Source: Vicinamibacterales bacterium | GTDB lineage: Bacteria; Acidobacteriota; Vicinamibacteria; Vicinamibacterales; UBA823 | DNA length: 32,847 bases | NCBI GenBank assembly: GCA_036012125.1 | Contig: DASCOS010000021.1 | Span: 1 to 32,847, forward strand | Reading direction: 5' to 3' | In this document: piece after piece, positions 16,005-24,396 of the stretch | Position numbering within the stretch: position 1 is the stretch's first letter | Layout: each line of letters begins with the position of its first letter | Made by a program: the position numbers and the translations under genes | Notes under the pieces: model-generated | Seen by the model: only the letters and a program-made list of their open reading frames with translations | Database searches by the model: none | Told to the model about the DNA's origin: nothing

Positions 16005-18047
16005 ATGCGATTTCATTCGATTCGCCGGCGTCAGGTTTACATCGCCTTTGCGCTTGCCACCCTCGTGGCGTGGCATACCCCTGCTGTTGCTCAAGACGGT
16101 AACAACCCTTACGGCGAGTGGCGTTACCAAAGTGCTGACTCTTGGGGAACACGCTATTCACCAATCGATCAAGTTAACAGCGAGAACTTTGAGGATCTTG
16201 AAATTGCCTGGCTCTGGAGAGGCGACAACTTCGGTCCTGTCCCGGCTAGCACCTCTCGGTCGACGCCAACCTACGTTGACGGAATTCTCTACAGTGTGGC
16301 CGGAGAGCGTCGAACCGTTGTTGCACTCGATCCCTCTACAGGAGAGACACTCTGGACCTACCGCGAGCCCAACACGACAAGATGGGAACGCTCCATGCGA
16401 GCTAGCTATGGCAAGGGCGTTGGATATGACGAGATAAATGGTCGAGGGGTTATTTATCTCGTAACACCCGCTTTCTTTCTTCACGCCATCGACGCCAAAA
16501 CCGGGCTGCACGTCGAGAACTGGGGTGAAGCCGTACCGCTACCAGGTTTTCCTGAGACAGGGGTAGTCGATTTGTTACCACACCTGATCGGCGACTGGGA
16601 TCCTTGGCTAAACTGGGACCAACCGTATGATCCTGATTTTGGAATTCCGGCGGAGCTGGGTTACATCACGAGCTCCTCGCCACCCATCGTTGTAAATGGC
16701 GTGGTAGTTGTCGGGAATTCGGCTGAACAAGGTTATACCCAAAGTCGCATTGAAAACGTGCCAGGCGACATTCTAGGCTACAACGCGCAGAGCGGTGAGT
16801 TTATGTGGAAGTTCCACATCATTCCTAGACCGGGTGAATCTGGGCACGAGACCTGGCTAAACGACGCGTGGCAATATACGGGTGATATTTCGTCCTGGGC
16901 TCCGCTGTCCGCGGATAACGAACGAGGGATCGTCTATATTCCAACTAATCCACCGACCATTGACTATTTCGGTGGCTTCCGCCCAGGTGAAAATTTGTAC
17001 GGCACAAGTACCATTGCGCTCGATGTCCAGACCGGAGAACGAAAGTGGCATTTCCAAACTGTACATAACGACCAGTGGAACTACGATTTACCCAACGTGC
17101 CAATCATCGCGAACCTCACAGTGGATGGTCGAGAAATTCCAGCCGTGATTCAAAACAGTAAGCAAGGCATGATCTTTGCGTTCAACAGAGAAACTGGTGA
17201 GCCAATCTGGCCGATTGAAGAGCGTGACGTGCCAGAATCAGTAGTCCCTGGAAACTGGACATCGCCTACGCAGCCATACCCGACAAAGCCGGCCCCAGTA
17301 GAAACACTTGGGCTGCCTGATGACCGGGTAATCGACTTCACGCCTGAGCTGAAAGCTGAAGCGTTGGAAATCATGAGTCGTTACAACATTGGTGACCCGT
17401 ACATGCCAAAGCTTCACGTTGGTCACGACACTGGAGTAGTCGCGAATGTCGCTTGTAGTGGTGGCGTGAACATTACCCATCCGGTGTCAATGGATCCAAC
17501 GACCGGAATTATGTATGTCTCCTCGAGCATGGGCTGTAGCGCCGGATTGGTCGCACCGGGTATTGACAGCGATGATGCTGACGACCCCTTCACGACGGGC
17601 ACTACGGTCGCAGATTGGGTGCGAGGTCCTGGTGGACGGCTGAATGGACCACAAGGACTTCCAATCTTTAAGCCGCCTTATAGCCGTCTTACCGCAGTCG
17701 ATATGAATAGCGGGGAGCACCTCTGGTGGGTTCCTACAGGTGAAACTCCCAACCCGGTTAAGAATCATCCAGCCCTGCAAAATGTGGATCTCAGCAAAAC
17801 TGGTGGCGGAGGCCCAGCAATTTCTATGGTGATGGGTGATCTGGTCGTTATGACCGACGGGCGCCAAGGCGATTCCGTTCTCCACGCTGTCAATAAGAGA
17901 ACCGGTGACCGACTCGGCACGGTTGAAATACCGTCGAATGGCCAGTATGGCATGATGACTTACCTCCACGATGGCAAGCAGTTTGTCGTCGTTCAGATTG
18001 GCGGCTCTCAGTATCCGAGTTCGCTAGTCGCGTTGGCGCTACCATAA
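16005..18047 (+). CDS. Exported PQQ-type quinoprotein dehydrogenase
   Basis: A 680-residue eight-bladed-propeller quinoprotein, related to PQQ-dependent glucose and alcohol dehydrogenases. The start is the ATG at 16005, nine bases after GGAGG; the open frame extends upstream to a GTG at 15963. The signal peptide ends near TPAVAQ/DG. Blade motifs recur: STPTYVDGILYSVAG, LDPSTGETLWTYREP, IDAKTGLHVENWG, LDVQTGERKWHFQTVHNDQWNYD, FNRETGEPIWPIEER and VNKRTGDRLGTVE. HNDQWNYDLPN is a family signature near the PQQ and metal site. The protein probably oxidises an alcohol or sugar in the periplasm and feeds the respiratory chain. There is no fused cytochrome domain (no CxxCH seen), so an external acceptor is needed. 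It is a paralogue of the truncated gene at 1-555. A strong terminator follows. Confidence 0.92.
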   Translation: MRFHSIRRRQVYIAFALATLVAWHTPAVAQDGNNPYGEWRYQSADSWGTRYSPIDQVNSENFEDLEIAWLWRGDNFGPVPASTSRSTPTYVDGILYSVAGERRTVVALDPSTGETLWTYREPNTTRWERSMRASYGKGVGYDEINGRGVIYLVTPAFFLHAIDAKTGLHVENWGEAVPLPGFPETGVVDLLPHLIGDWDPWLNWDQPYDPDFGIPAELGYITSSSPPIVVNGVVVVGNSAEQGYTQSRIENVPGDILGYNAQSGEFMWKFHIIPRPGESGHETWLNDAWQYTGDISSWAPLSADNERGIVYIPTNPPTIDYFGGFRPGENLYGTSTIALDVQTGERKWHFQTVHNDQWNYDLPNVPIIANLTVDGREIPAVIQNSKQGMIFAFNRETGEPIWPIEERDVPESVVPGNWTSPTQPYPTKPAPVETLGLPDDRVIDFTPELKAEALEIMSRYNIGDPYMPKLHVGHDTGVVANVACSGGVNITHPVSMDPTTGIMYVSSSMGCSAGLVAPGIDSDDADDPFTTGTTVADWVRGPGGRLNGPQGLPIFKPPYSRLTAVDMNSGEHLWWVPTGETPNPVKNHPALQNVDLSKTGGGGPAISMVMGDLVVMTDGRQGDSVLHAVNKRTGDRLGTVEIPSNGQYGMMTYLHDGKQFVVVQIGGSQYPSSLVALALP

Positions 18048-18072
18048 CTACCGCTTACCGCAAATGCATCAG

Positions 18073-18105
18073 GCCCGGGGGTCATACGAGATCCCCGGGC
18101 TTTTT
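18073..18105 (+). terminator. Rho-independent terminator after quinoprotein gene
   Basis: An 11-base-pair GC-rich stem (left arm 18073-18083, right arm 18090-18100, one G-T wobble) with a six-base loop is followed directly by TTTTTC. It lies 25 bases after the quinoprotein stop codon and separates it from the next propeller gene. Confidence 0.9.
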
Positions 18106-18257
18106 CGTTTGACCCGCAGCGAATGCCACAAGAGATCCGCGACACCTCGTAATAAACTTCATGTTACACAGACAGAAGAGCCTAGCGCGTATACCACGGC
18201 CCGTCTGAACTAATGACGACCCTGTTTCCTCGACCGGTTTAGCAATACAATCAAGTG

Positions 18258-19499
18258 ATGTTTAGAAATGGCCTAGTCCTGCCATTCTTCTTGCTTATTG
18301 CAGTACTTACCGCGGTCCCAGAGGCATTCGGTCAGGATTGGCCTCAATGGCGTGGACCAAACCGTGACGGTATCGTCACAAAGTTTGACGAACCAATTTC
18401 GTGGCCTACAAACCTCTCGCATCGCTGGCAAATCGAAGTTGGCCTAGGCTATGCGTCTCCGGTGCTTATTGGTGACCGGATATTTATGTATACCAGGCAA
18501 AGTGAAGATGAGGTGATGCTGGCACTCGATGCGGAATCTGGAGAGACCTTCTGGCGAGCTAGCTATCCCGCACCATTCGAGATGGTCCGGGCAGCCTTTC
18601 GGCATGGTCCGGGCCCAAAATCAACGCCGACCTTTGCTGACGGCCGCCTGTTCACTCTCGGAATGAGTGGTATCGTAACAGCGTTCGATGCAGAAACCGG
18701 ACGTCAGTTGTGGCAACATCCGGCCCCACCAATTGAACCGCTCTACCATACGGCAATGTCTTCGATCGTGGACAGCGACCGCGTCATCGTGCACGTTGGA
18801 GGACACAATGACGGCGCGCTAACGGCCTTCGATGTCGCCACCGGGGCTATCCAGTGGCATTGGGACGGTGACGGTCCAGCATACGGATCGCCAATGGTGT
18901 TCGAACTCGGAGGCACACGTCAAGTCGTGACTTTTACCCAGGACAACTTCGTCGGCGTCTCAGCCGAAACGGGCAAACTCCTCTGGATTCGACCCTTTAC
19001 TACACCATCAATCACGACTTCTCTGACTCCAATCCTGTATAAGGATACTGTCATCCAAGCCGGCCGTGGCAACGGCATCACAGCCTTCCGAGTACAACGG
19101 CGCGGTCAAAGCTGGGAAACAGATGACGTGTGGCACACCGATCAGGTGTCCCTCTACATGACGAACGGAGTCGTCGTGGATGGGGTCCTTTACGGACTAT
19201 CTCACCTAAATAGTGGCCAGTATTTTGGCCTCGACCTCGATACCGGCCAGGTCCTCTGGACAAGCAGTCCACGGCAAGCCGAAAACGCCGCTATCCTTGG
19301 AGCCGGTCAGTTCATCTTCTCCTTGCAAGACGATGCAGAACTACTCATCCTCCGCCATAACCGAATCCAGTTTGATCCGATCCAACGCTACGAAGTTGCG
19401 GCGAGCTCCACCTGGGCACAACCAACCATCTCGGGCAACAACGTCTATGTAAAAGACCTGTCAACTCTTACACTTTGGACAATAGACGGAACTGACTAG
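18258..19499 (+). CDS. Exported PQQ-binding-like beta-propeller protein (BamB-like)
   Basis: A 413-residue propeller protein from the ATG at 18258 (a GTG precedes it directly). A signal peptide (about 1-25, ending EAFGQ) is followed by DWPQWRGPNRDG, the usual opening of a widespread exported PQQ-like repeat family. Repeats end in LDAESGETFW, FDAETGRQLWQHPAP, FDVATGAIQWHWDGDG, VSAETGKLLWIRPF and LDLDTGQVLWTSSP. It is smaller than the true quinoprotein dehydrogenases, and I cannot identify PQQ or calcium ligands. It may be a structural or binding protein rather than an enzyme. It follows the quinoprotein in the same direction, but the terminator at 18073 suggests its own promoter. Confidence 0.88.
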   Translation: MFRNGLVLPFFLLIAVLTAVPEAFGQDWPQWRGPNRDGIVTKFDEPISWPTNLSHRWQIEVGLGYASPVLIGDRIFMYTRQSEDEVMLALDAESGETFWRASYPAPFEMVRAAFRHGPGPKSTPTFADGRLFTLGMSGIVTAFDAETGRQLWQHPAPPIEPLYHTAMSSIVDSDRVIVHVGGHNDGALTAFDVATGAIQWHWDGDGPAYGSPMVFELGGTRQVVTFTQDNFVGVSAETGKLLWIRPFTTPSITTSLTPILYKDTVIQAGRGNGITAFRVQRRGQSWETDDVWHTDQVSLYMTNGVVVDGVLYGLSHLNSGQYFGLDLDTGQVLWTSSPRQAENAAILGAGQFIFSLQDDAELLILRHNRIQFDPIQRYEVAASSTWAQPTISGNNVYVKDLSTLTLWTIDGTD

Positions 19500-19589
19500 T
19501 TCGACACAACAGAACGCTGATTTCTGTGTGGGACGAGTAGCCAGTCACTTGCCTCGAAAGACCCTGATCCACTGACACTACGGATGCTC

Positions 19590-20276
19590 TCACCCCTCTC
19601 GAGATTCGATCGACTCAATCTGGCCATCACGCAAATGGACGATTGACCGTGCGTGCTCAGCAACATCTCGCTCATGCGTCACGACGAATAGGGTGTGGCC
19701 TTTTGCGTGCAGACCGTCAAGAAGTTCGAGAAGATCGGCGCCTGCCACTGAGTCAAGATTTCCTGTCGGCTCATCAGCAAGAATGATTGATGGGTCGTTC
19801 ACGAGCGCACGCGCAATAGCTACTCTCTGACGCTGACCACCAGACAACTCATTCGGCCGATGCATCACCCGGTCAAGAAGATCGACTTTTTCCAGAGCCT
19901 CCCGTGCACGAGCCTGACGTTCGTGTGCCGTTACACCCGCATAGACCAACGGCAGCTCAACGTTTTGAAGTGCCGTCGCTCGAGCTAGCAAATTAAACGT
20001 TTGGAAGACAAAACCAATTTCTTCATTGCGGACTTGTGCAAGTTCGTCCTCAGCCATCGAGCTAACGTCGTGGTCGTTCAGCACATAGCGCCCAGTTGTT
20101 GGTGTGTCAAGACAGCCCAAGAGGTTGAGAAACGTTGACTTTCCCGAGCCAGACGGGCCCATGATCGCAATATATTCACCTCGCTCGACTGTCAGGTTGA
20201 CACCTTGAAGAGCGTGGATTTCCACCGACCCCATCTGATAGCTCTTCGAGAGTGCCTCTACTTCAATCAGACTCAC
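19590..20276 (-). CDS. ABC transporter ATP-binding protein, MacB/LolD type
   Basis: The 228-residue ATPase of a type VII (MacB/LolCDE-like) ABC system. All motifs are intact: Walker A G40-PSGSGKST48, Q-loop Q92 in FVFQTFNLL, signature L144-SGGQ148, Walker B with catalytic Glu in [13 protein letters not shown] (about 164-176) and switch His H201. It starts at a GTG (20276) preceded by GGACGGGG, 12 bases after the stop of the second permease gene. It is the last gene of a four-gene operon (adaptor, permease, permease, ATPase). In enterobacterial MacB the ATPase and permease are fused; here they are separate, as in LolD or the BceA group. Confidence 0.96.
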   Translation of the reverse strand: MSLIEVEALSKSYQMGSVEIHALQGVNLTVERGEYIAIMGPSGSGKSTFLNLLGCLDTPTTGRYVLNDHDVSSMAEDELAQVRNEEIGFVFQTFNLLARATALQNVELPLVYAGVTAHERQARAREALEKVDLLDRVMHRPNELSGGQRQRVAIARALVNDPSIILADEPTGNLDSVAGADLLELLDGLHAKGHTLFVVTHERDVAEHARSIVHLRDGQIESIESREG

Positions 20277-20288
20277 TGAGCCCCGTCC

Positions 20289-21572
20289 TTATTCGTGATG
20301 CAACGCCTCGATCGGATCGAGGCGAGAAGCGCGAATGGCTGGCACCATACCAAACACTAGACCAACGGTCGCCGAAAAACCGAGACCCAGTGCAAACGAC
20401 CACCAAGGCAACGAAATCGGAAACCCTGAAATGAAATGCACCAGAAGTCCAGTGCCGCTGCCCAGTAACACCCCCAGCACCCCCCCGGCTAACGTTAAGA
20501 CGGAGGCCTCGACTAAGAATTGCCAGAGAATCTCCCGCGGCTTAGCCCCTAGTGCCTTGCGTAGGCCGATTTCGCTCGTCCGTTCCGTAACCGACATTGT
20601 CATGATTGCCATAACGCCGATTCCGCCAACCAATAACGCAATGGACGAAATCACAACAAGAGCCAAAAACACTGCCTGCGTAGTCTGTTGCCAGATCCGC
20701 GCCATTGCATCTTGCGTCACCAGGTCAAAATCATTCGGTTCGTCGAGACGCAGACCGTGACGGATCCGCATGACTTCTTCAATCTCCCGAAGCGCCACCG
20801 CACGCTGCCCATCCCGGGGAACCACGGTAATGGTTACGTCGCGATGTTGCCCACCACTCCAATTGAGTGATGCAACCCCGAACTGGGATTGGTAACGGGT
20901 GTAGGGAATGACCGCCAAATCATCTTGCCCCACATTGAAGCCCCCTGGGCTTGGACGCGGCCCCATGACCCCTATAACGGTGTATTGCTCTCCAGCTACG
21001 CGCACTTTCTTTCCGATTGGGTCCGCCGTGAAGCGAAATAGCGACTCGAGCGGTGTCTGCCCCAGCACCACCACTGCGCGTCGATGTTGAAGCTCCCCAG
21101 CCGTAAAGAAACGACCAGCTTCAAGTGGGATGAAGCCGACTTGAGCAAAATACTCAGTGGCGCCCAAAATCTGTATCCGTTTTGTTTCCTCGCCTCGGTA
21201 GGAGATACGCTCGCGGCTATTACTGAGGCCACTTCCTAGCATGGTGTCTATGAACCGTACTGACTCAAGCCGCTCAAGCGCTCGCGCGTCGTCCGGCGTC
21301 AGATTGGGCCGACGAATCAGGTCAATGAAATCATTGCCTGACATAAAACTAATCCCGCTAAACTTCGCAACAAAAATGGTGTTCGGCCCGAGACCCTCAA
21401 GCATCTCGCGGAACGAGCGGTCGAATCCTCGGACTAGCGACGTCATACCCACGATCGCTGTGATCCCAATGACAACCCCTACGATCGTCAACGCTGAGCG
21501 CATCTTGTTCGCTCGAAGCGTTTCAAAGGCCATCACTCCGATCTCCCTCAACAGCGCGGCCCGCAGCTTCAC
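20289..21572 (-). CDS. MacB-type ABC permease (second of pair)
   Basis: A 427-residue permease with the MacB plan. One N-terminal membrane span (about 24-46, SALTIVGVVIGITAIVGMTSL) is followed by a periplasmic MacB-PCD domain (about 50-280) and three C-terminal spans with the FtsX-type signature MSVTERTSEIGLRKALGAKPREILWQFLVEAS. It starts with GTG at 21572, one base after the stop of the preceding permease, with GGAAAGGA upstream, so translation is coupled. It is similar in plan but not identical to the first permease, suggesting that the two form a heterodimer served by the single ATPase gene downstream. Confidence 0.93.
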   Translation of the reverse strand: MKLRAALLREIGVMAFETLRANKMRSALTIVGVVIGITAIVGMTSLVRGFDRSFREMLEGLGPNTIFVAKFSGISFMSGNDFIDLIRRPNLTPDDARALERLESVRFIDTMLGSGLSNSRERISYRGEETKRIQILGATEYFAQVGFIPLEAGRFFTAGELQHRRAVVVLGQTPLESLFRFTADPIGKKVRVAGEQYTVIGVMGPRPSPGGFNVGQDDLAVIPYTRYQSQFGVASLNWSGGQHRDVTITVVPRDGQRAVALREIEEVMRIRHGLRLDEPNDFDLVTQDAMARIWQQTTQAVFLALVVISSIALLVGGIGVMAIMTMSVTERTSEIGLRKALGAKPREILWQFLVEASVLTLAGGVLGVLLGSGTGLLVHFISGFPISLPWWSFALGLGFSATVGLVFGMVPAIRASRLDPIEALHHE

Positions 21573-21573
21573 A

Positions 21574-22800
21574 TCATTCCTTTCCGAGTGCTTCGATCGG
21601 GCTCAACCGCGCCGCACGTATCGCGGGGTATAAGCCGAAGATCAGTCCTACTACTCCAGTCATCCCAACACCAAGAGCAATCGACCATCCTTGCACGGCG
21701 GCTGGCACCGGCGTGGTCTGTTCGATGGCGAGCGCTATACCTAAGCCGAGCAAAATCCCGAAAACACCACCCACCACCGATAGCGTCACGGACTCAGCCA
21801 ACACTTGCCACAGGATGTCTCGACGGCGGGCCCCAAGTGCTTTTCGTAGGCCGATTTCACGCGTGCGTTCAGTCACGAGCATCAACATAATATTCATGAT
21901 TACGATGCCGCCCACGACCAACGACAGCGCAACGACACCAACCAACACCGCAAAAATGCCCGAGGTCGCTGTCTCCCACAAATTGAGAATCGTTCCCGAG
22001 GTAAACAATCCGAAATTATTGTCCTCAGCCGGTTTAAGTTGGCGCTGGATCCGGAGTGCCACGACGGCATCCTCCATTACCTCGTCCATCTTCCCGGGTT
22101 CCTCTGGCTTAATCATTAGAGAAAGGCTACGCCGAATTCCAAAAATCCGCTGTTGGGCGCCTAAGGGAACAACGACAAACTCGTCTTGCGATTGACCGAA
22201 AACGGCACCTTTCTTTTCACTAACACCGACAACCCTGAAGTGGCGGTCCTCCACCTTAATGGTCTTGTCAAGCGGCTCTTCCCCTTCGAATAATCGGTCC
22301 GCGACACCCCAACCTAACACCGCGACAGGCCGGCGACGACGAATCTCAGTCGGCGTAATGAGTCTGCCTCTTTCAACGCCGTAATTTGAAAACTGCGTAT
22401 AACTCTCACTAACCCCCTCGATGCGTGTCCGGTCCAGCTCGCGACCTCTATAAGTAACACGCCCTCGTTGCTCGACCTTGGCCATCACCGCGTCAACCGA
22501 TTCGGCGTACTCCTGAATCGCGACGGCGTCGTCCATTGTTATTCTCGGATTCAAGCGTCGCGCACGCTCAGCTTCATCCTCGTCAGTGATAATTCCTACG
22601 CGTTCGACCATAAAGGCATCCGCGCCCGCCTCAGACGTAATCGCATCACTCACCGCAACATTCATGCCCTGAATGAGGGTGACGACAGCGATGATCGACA
22701 TCACCGCCACAATGTTACCCAGCACGGTCAGAAGGGACCGTAGTTTATGGGACCAGATGGACCCAAAGGCTAAACGTACAGCTTCAAAAAAGTAGGACAT
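21574..22800 (-). CDS. MacB-type ABC permease (first of pair)
   Basis: A 408-residue permease. An N-terminal span (about 20-43, LLTVLGNIVAVMSIIAVVTL) precedes a periplasmic MacB-PCD domain (about 45-270), which includes ITMDDAVAIQEYAESVDAV and YRGRELDRTRIEGVSESY. Three C-terminal spans follow with the FtsX signature VTERTREIGLRKALGARRRDILWQVLAES. It lies 23 bases after the stop of the adaptor gene. It probably forms a transmembrane heterodimer with the permease at 20289-21572 and couples ATP hydrolysis to export of a periplasmic or outer-leaflet substrate (peptide, lipid or antibiotic). The substrate cannot be read from the sequence. Confidence 0.93.
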   Translation of the reverse strand: MSYFFEAVRLAFGSIWSHKLRSLLTVLGNIVAVMSIIAVVTLIQGMNVAVSDAITSEAGADAFMVERVGIITDEDEAERARRLNPRITMDDAVAIQEYAESVDAVMAKVEQRGRVTYRGRELDRTRIEGVSESYTQFSNYGVERGRLITPTEIRRRRPVAVLGWGVADRLFEGEEPLDKTIKVEDRHFRVVGVSEKKGAVFGQSQDEFVVVPLGAQQRIFGIRRSLSLMIKPEEPGKMDEVMEDAVVALRIQRQLKPAEDNNFGLFTSGTILNLWETATSGIFAVLVGVVALSLVVGGIVIMNIMLMLVTERTREIGLRKALGARRRDILWQVLAESVTLSVVGGVFGILLGLGIALAIEQTTPVPAAVQGWSIALGVGMTGVVGLIFGLYPAIRAARLSPIEALGKE

Positions 22801-22823
22801 GGAGTGAACTAGCCCGCGGACTG

Positions 22824-24107
22824 TTACGAACCAATGCTGATGCTAAAGCTCCAGCCGTCATCGTCATCGGCGTCATCTTGGAGAACCACCCGGTCGCCAT
22901 CTTCAATCTCCCGCACTGCGCTATACGGACCCGTGACGACCTCGTCCCCCTCACTCAAACCAGACAGCACTTCGAAATACCGCTCACCTGCAATTCCAAC
23001 CTCAACCGCCGCGAAAGTTACTACGCCATCTCGAAAAACGAAGACGCCTTCCTGCTCGTTTTCCTGCTCGTCCTCGCGTACGGTTAGTGCCTGAATCGGG
23101 ACTGCGATTACATCATCTCGTGTTGCCGTGGTAATTTCGGCCGTGCAGGAAAAATCTGGACGGACACCAGGAACTTCATCCTCAATAGTGACCTCTACCT
23201 CAAAATTGGTACCCCGTTGATCAGCGGAAGCGCCAGGAGTCGTTGACGCCTGAATTGCACTAGATGCGATTTTCGTGACACGACCGGAGAACTCAACATC
23301 GGGCAATGCATCAATAAGCACCGACACTGGCTGCCCCAGGCTCACGTCGAGAATATCGGTTTCGTCTACTTCCATTACTGCCAGAATCACTGACAGATCG
23401 GCGATCGTCATCAAGATCGTGCCTGGATTGTTCATGGTGCCAACAACAACGGTCTCTCCCTGTTCGATATTAAGCCTAGTAACCATGCCGGCCATCGGCG
23501 CCTCTATGGTGACCTTACTTAACACGTGGCGCGCGCTACGAAGATTGGCCATTTCTTGTTGCAGCCGCTGCTCCTGTGCACGCACCTCCGTTTCCCGCGC
23601 CTCGAGTTCGCTCGTCCGAATCTTAACTTCACTCTCAGTTCGATCGAGTTCCTCTACGGATACGATCTCATCCCGATTCAGCTCACGCGCTCTCGCTTCA
23701 TTACGAAGTGCCAGGTCAAGATTAGCTTGCGCTGTTTCAACCGCTATGCGCTGTGTATTCAGTGAGGCCTGTGCAGCCCGGAGCCCAGCAGCGCCCATTT
23801 CCACTGCACTCTCGGCCGATTCAGGATCAATGAGCATTAAAAACTGACCCTGCTCTACACGCAAACCTTCTTCGACAGCAAGGTCTGTAATTCTGCCCAT
23901 CGTATCTGCACTGATATTCACCATGCGTTCAGGCTCGATCTTGCCTGACGCAGCTACGGTCGCTACGAGGTCCCGCCGCTCGATTCCCTCGACTTGAACT
24001 GGTTCTGTCTGTGAACGGTCCCGATAGAGGAACCAACCAAAGGTAGCCACACTTAACACGACTACCGCTACAACCAGAAGAACCCAAGACTTCGTCCTTT
24101 TCGCCAT
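22824..24107 (-). CDS. MacA-like periplasmic adaptor (HlyD/RND-type membrane fusion protein)
   Basis: A 427-residue adaptor. One N-terminal span (about 8-28) anchors it in the inner membrane. A first lipoyl half follows (VAASGKIEPERMVNISADTMGRI, VEEGLRVEQGQFLMLID), then a Glu/Arg/Ala-rich helical hairpin (about 80-200). The second lipoyl half is VTIEAPMAGMVTRLNIEQGETV, and beta-barrel and membrane-proximal domains complete it. The C-terminus is unusual: a run of Asp residues (about 411-417) before GWSFSISIGS. It is the first gene of the exporter operon. No TolC-type outer-membrane gene lies in the window, so the channel must be encoded elsewhere or not be needed. Confidence 0.93.
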   Translation of the reverse strand: MAKRTKSWVLLVVAVVVLSVATFGWFLYRDRSQTEPVQVEGIERRDLVATVAASGKIEPERMVNISADTMGRITDLAVEEGLRVEQGQFLMLIDPESAESAVEMGAAGLRAAQASLNTQRIAVETAQANLDLALRNEARARELNRDEIVSVEELDRTESEVKIRTSELEARETEVRAQEQRLQQEMANLRSARHVLSKVTIEAPMAGMVTRLNIEQGETVVVGTMNNPGTILMTIADLSVILAVMEVDETDILDVSLGQPVSVLIDALPDVEFSGRVTKIASSAIQASTTPGASADQRGTNFEVEVTIEDEVPGVRPDFSCTAEITTATRDDVIAVPIQALTVREDEQENEQEGVFVFRDGVVTFAAVEVGIAGERYFEVLSGLSEGDEVVTGPYSAVREIEDGDRVVLQDDADDDDGWSFSISIGS

Positions 24108-24237
24108 AAATCCTTAAATAACTACGATTATTCCTGTAGAGACCATCTCGATCTCACACAGAGCGCAATGAAGGTCCTCGCTGACCTGACCAGAAAGTTT
24201 CGTAGATATGCCTAGAAATATCCAAGACAACAACTCT

Positions 24238-24253
24238 CTATTATATGTAATAG
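24238..24253 (-). promoter_or_regulatory. Dyad over a perfect -10 box ahead of the exporter operon
   Basis: CTATTA-TATG-TAATAG (24238-24253) is an inverted repeat with six-base arms. On the minus strand it contains a perfect TATAAT (24245-24240), about 133 bases before the adaptor start codon. No good -35 box is found at 16-18 bases, which would fit a promoter that depends on an activator or is blocked by a repressor binding the dyad. This is a prediction from sequence pattern only. Confidence 0.35.
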
Positions 24254-24325
24254 TCTTGGCAATCGTCCGTTTACCTAGATCGCCGACCAGCCCCAACCGT
24301 CATCTCTGTCTTAATGGGATTCGTC

Positions 24326-24331
24326 TATAAT
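24326..24331 (+). promoter_or_regulatory. Perfect -10 box ahead of amidase gene
   Basis: TATAAT at 24326-24331 lies 61 bases before the amidase ATG, which gives a leader of about 55 bases. No clear -35 hexamer is present at the usual distance, so confidence is limited. Confidence 0.38.
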
Positions 24332-24375
24332 TTCAATGCTCCCCGCTCGCGTGGGACTCTCCTAGGAACAGGAAT

Positions 24376-24396
24376 ATGATGGCGCCACTCTTATGA
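24376..24396 (+). CDS. Six-codon upstream ORF overlapping the amidase start
   Basis: An ATG at 24376 opens MMAPLL and closes at TGA 24394-24396, which overlaps the amidase start codon as ATGA. The only nearby ribosome site (AGGA, 24370-24373) is placed close to this mini-frame (2-5 bases to its two ATG codons). It is about 19 bases from the amidase ATG, too far for direct initiation. Translation of the amidase may therefore depend on termination and re-initiation. It is not known whether the peptide has any role. Confidence 0.35.
   Translation: MMAPLL

Noticed and set aside
19500-19589. Imperfect inverted repeat CACAACAGAA/TTTCTGTGTG
   Set aside because: The stem needs a bulge, and no T-run follows. 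It is too weak to call a terminator.
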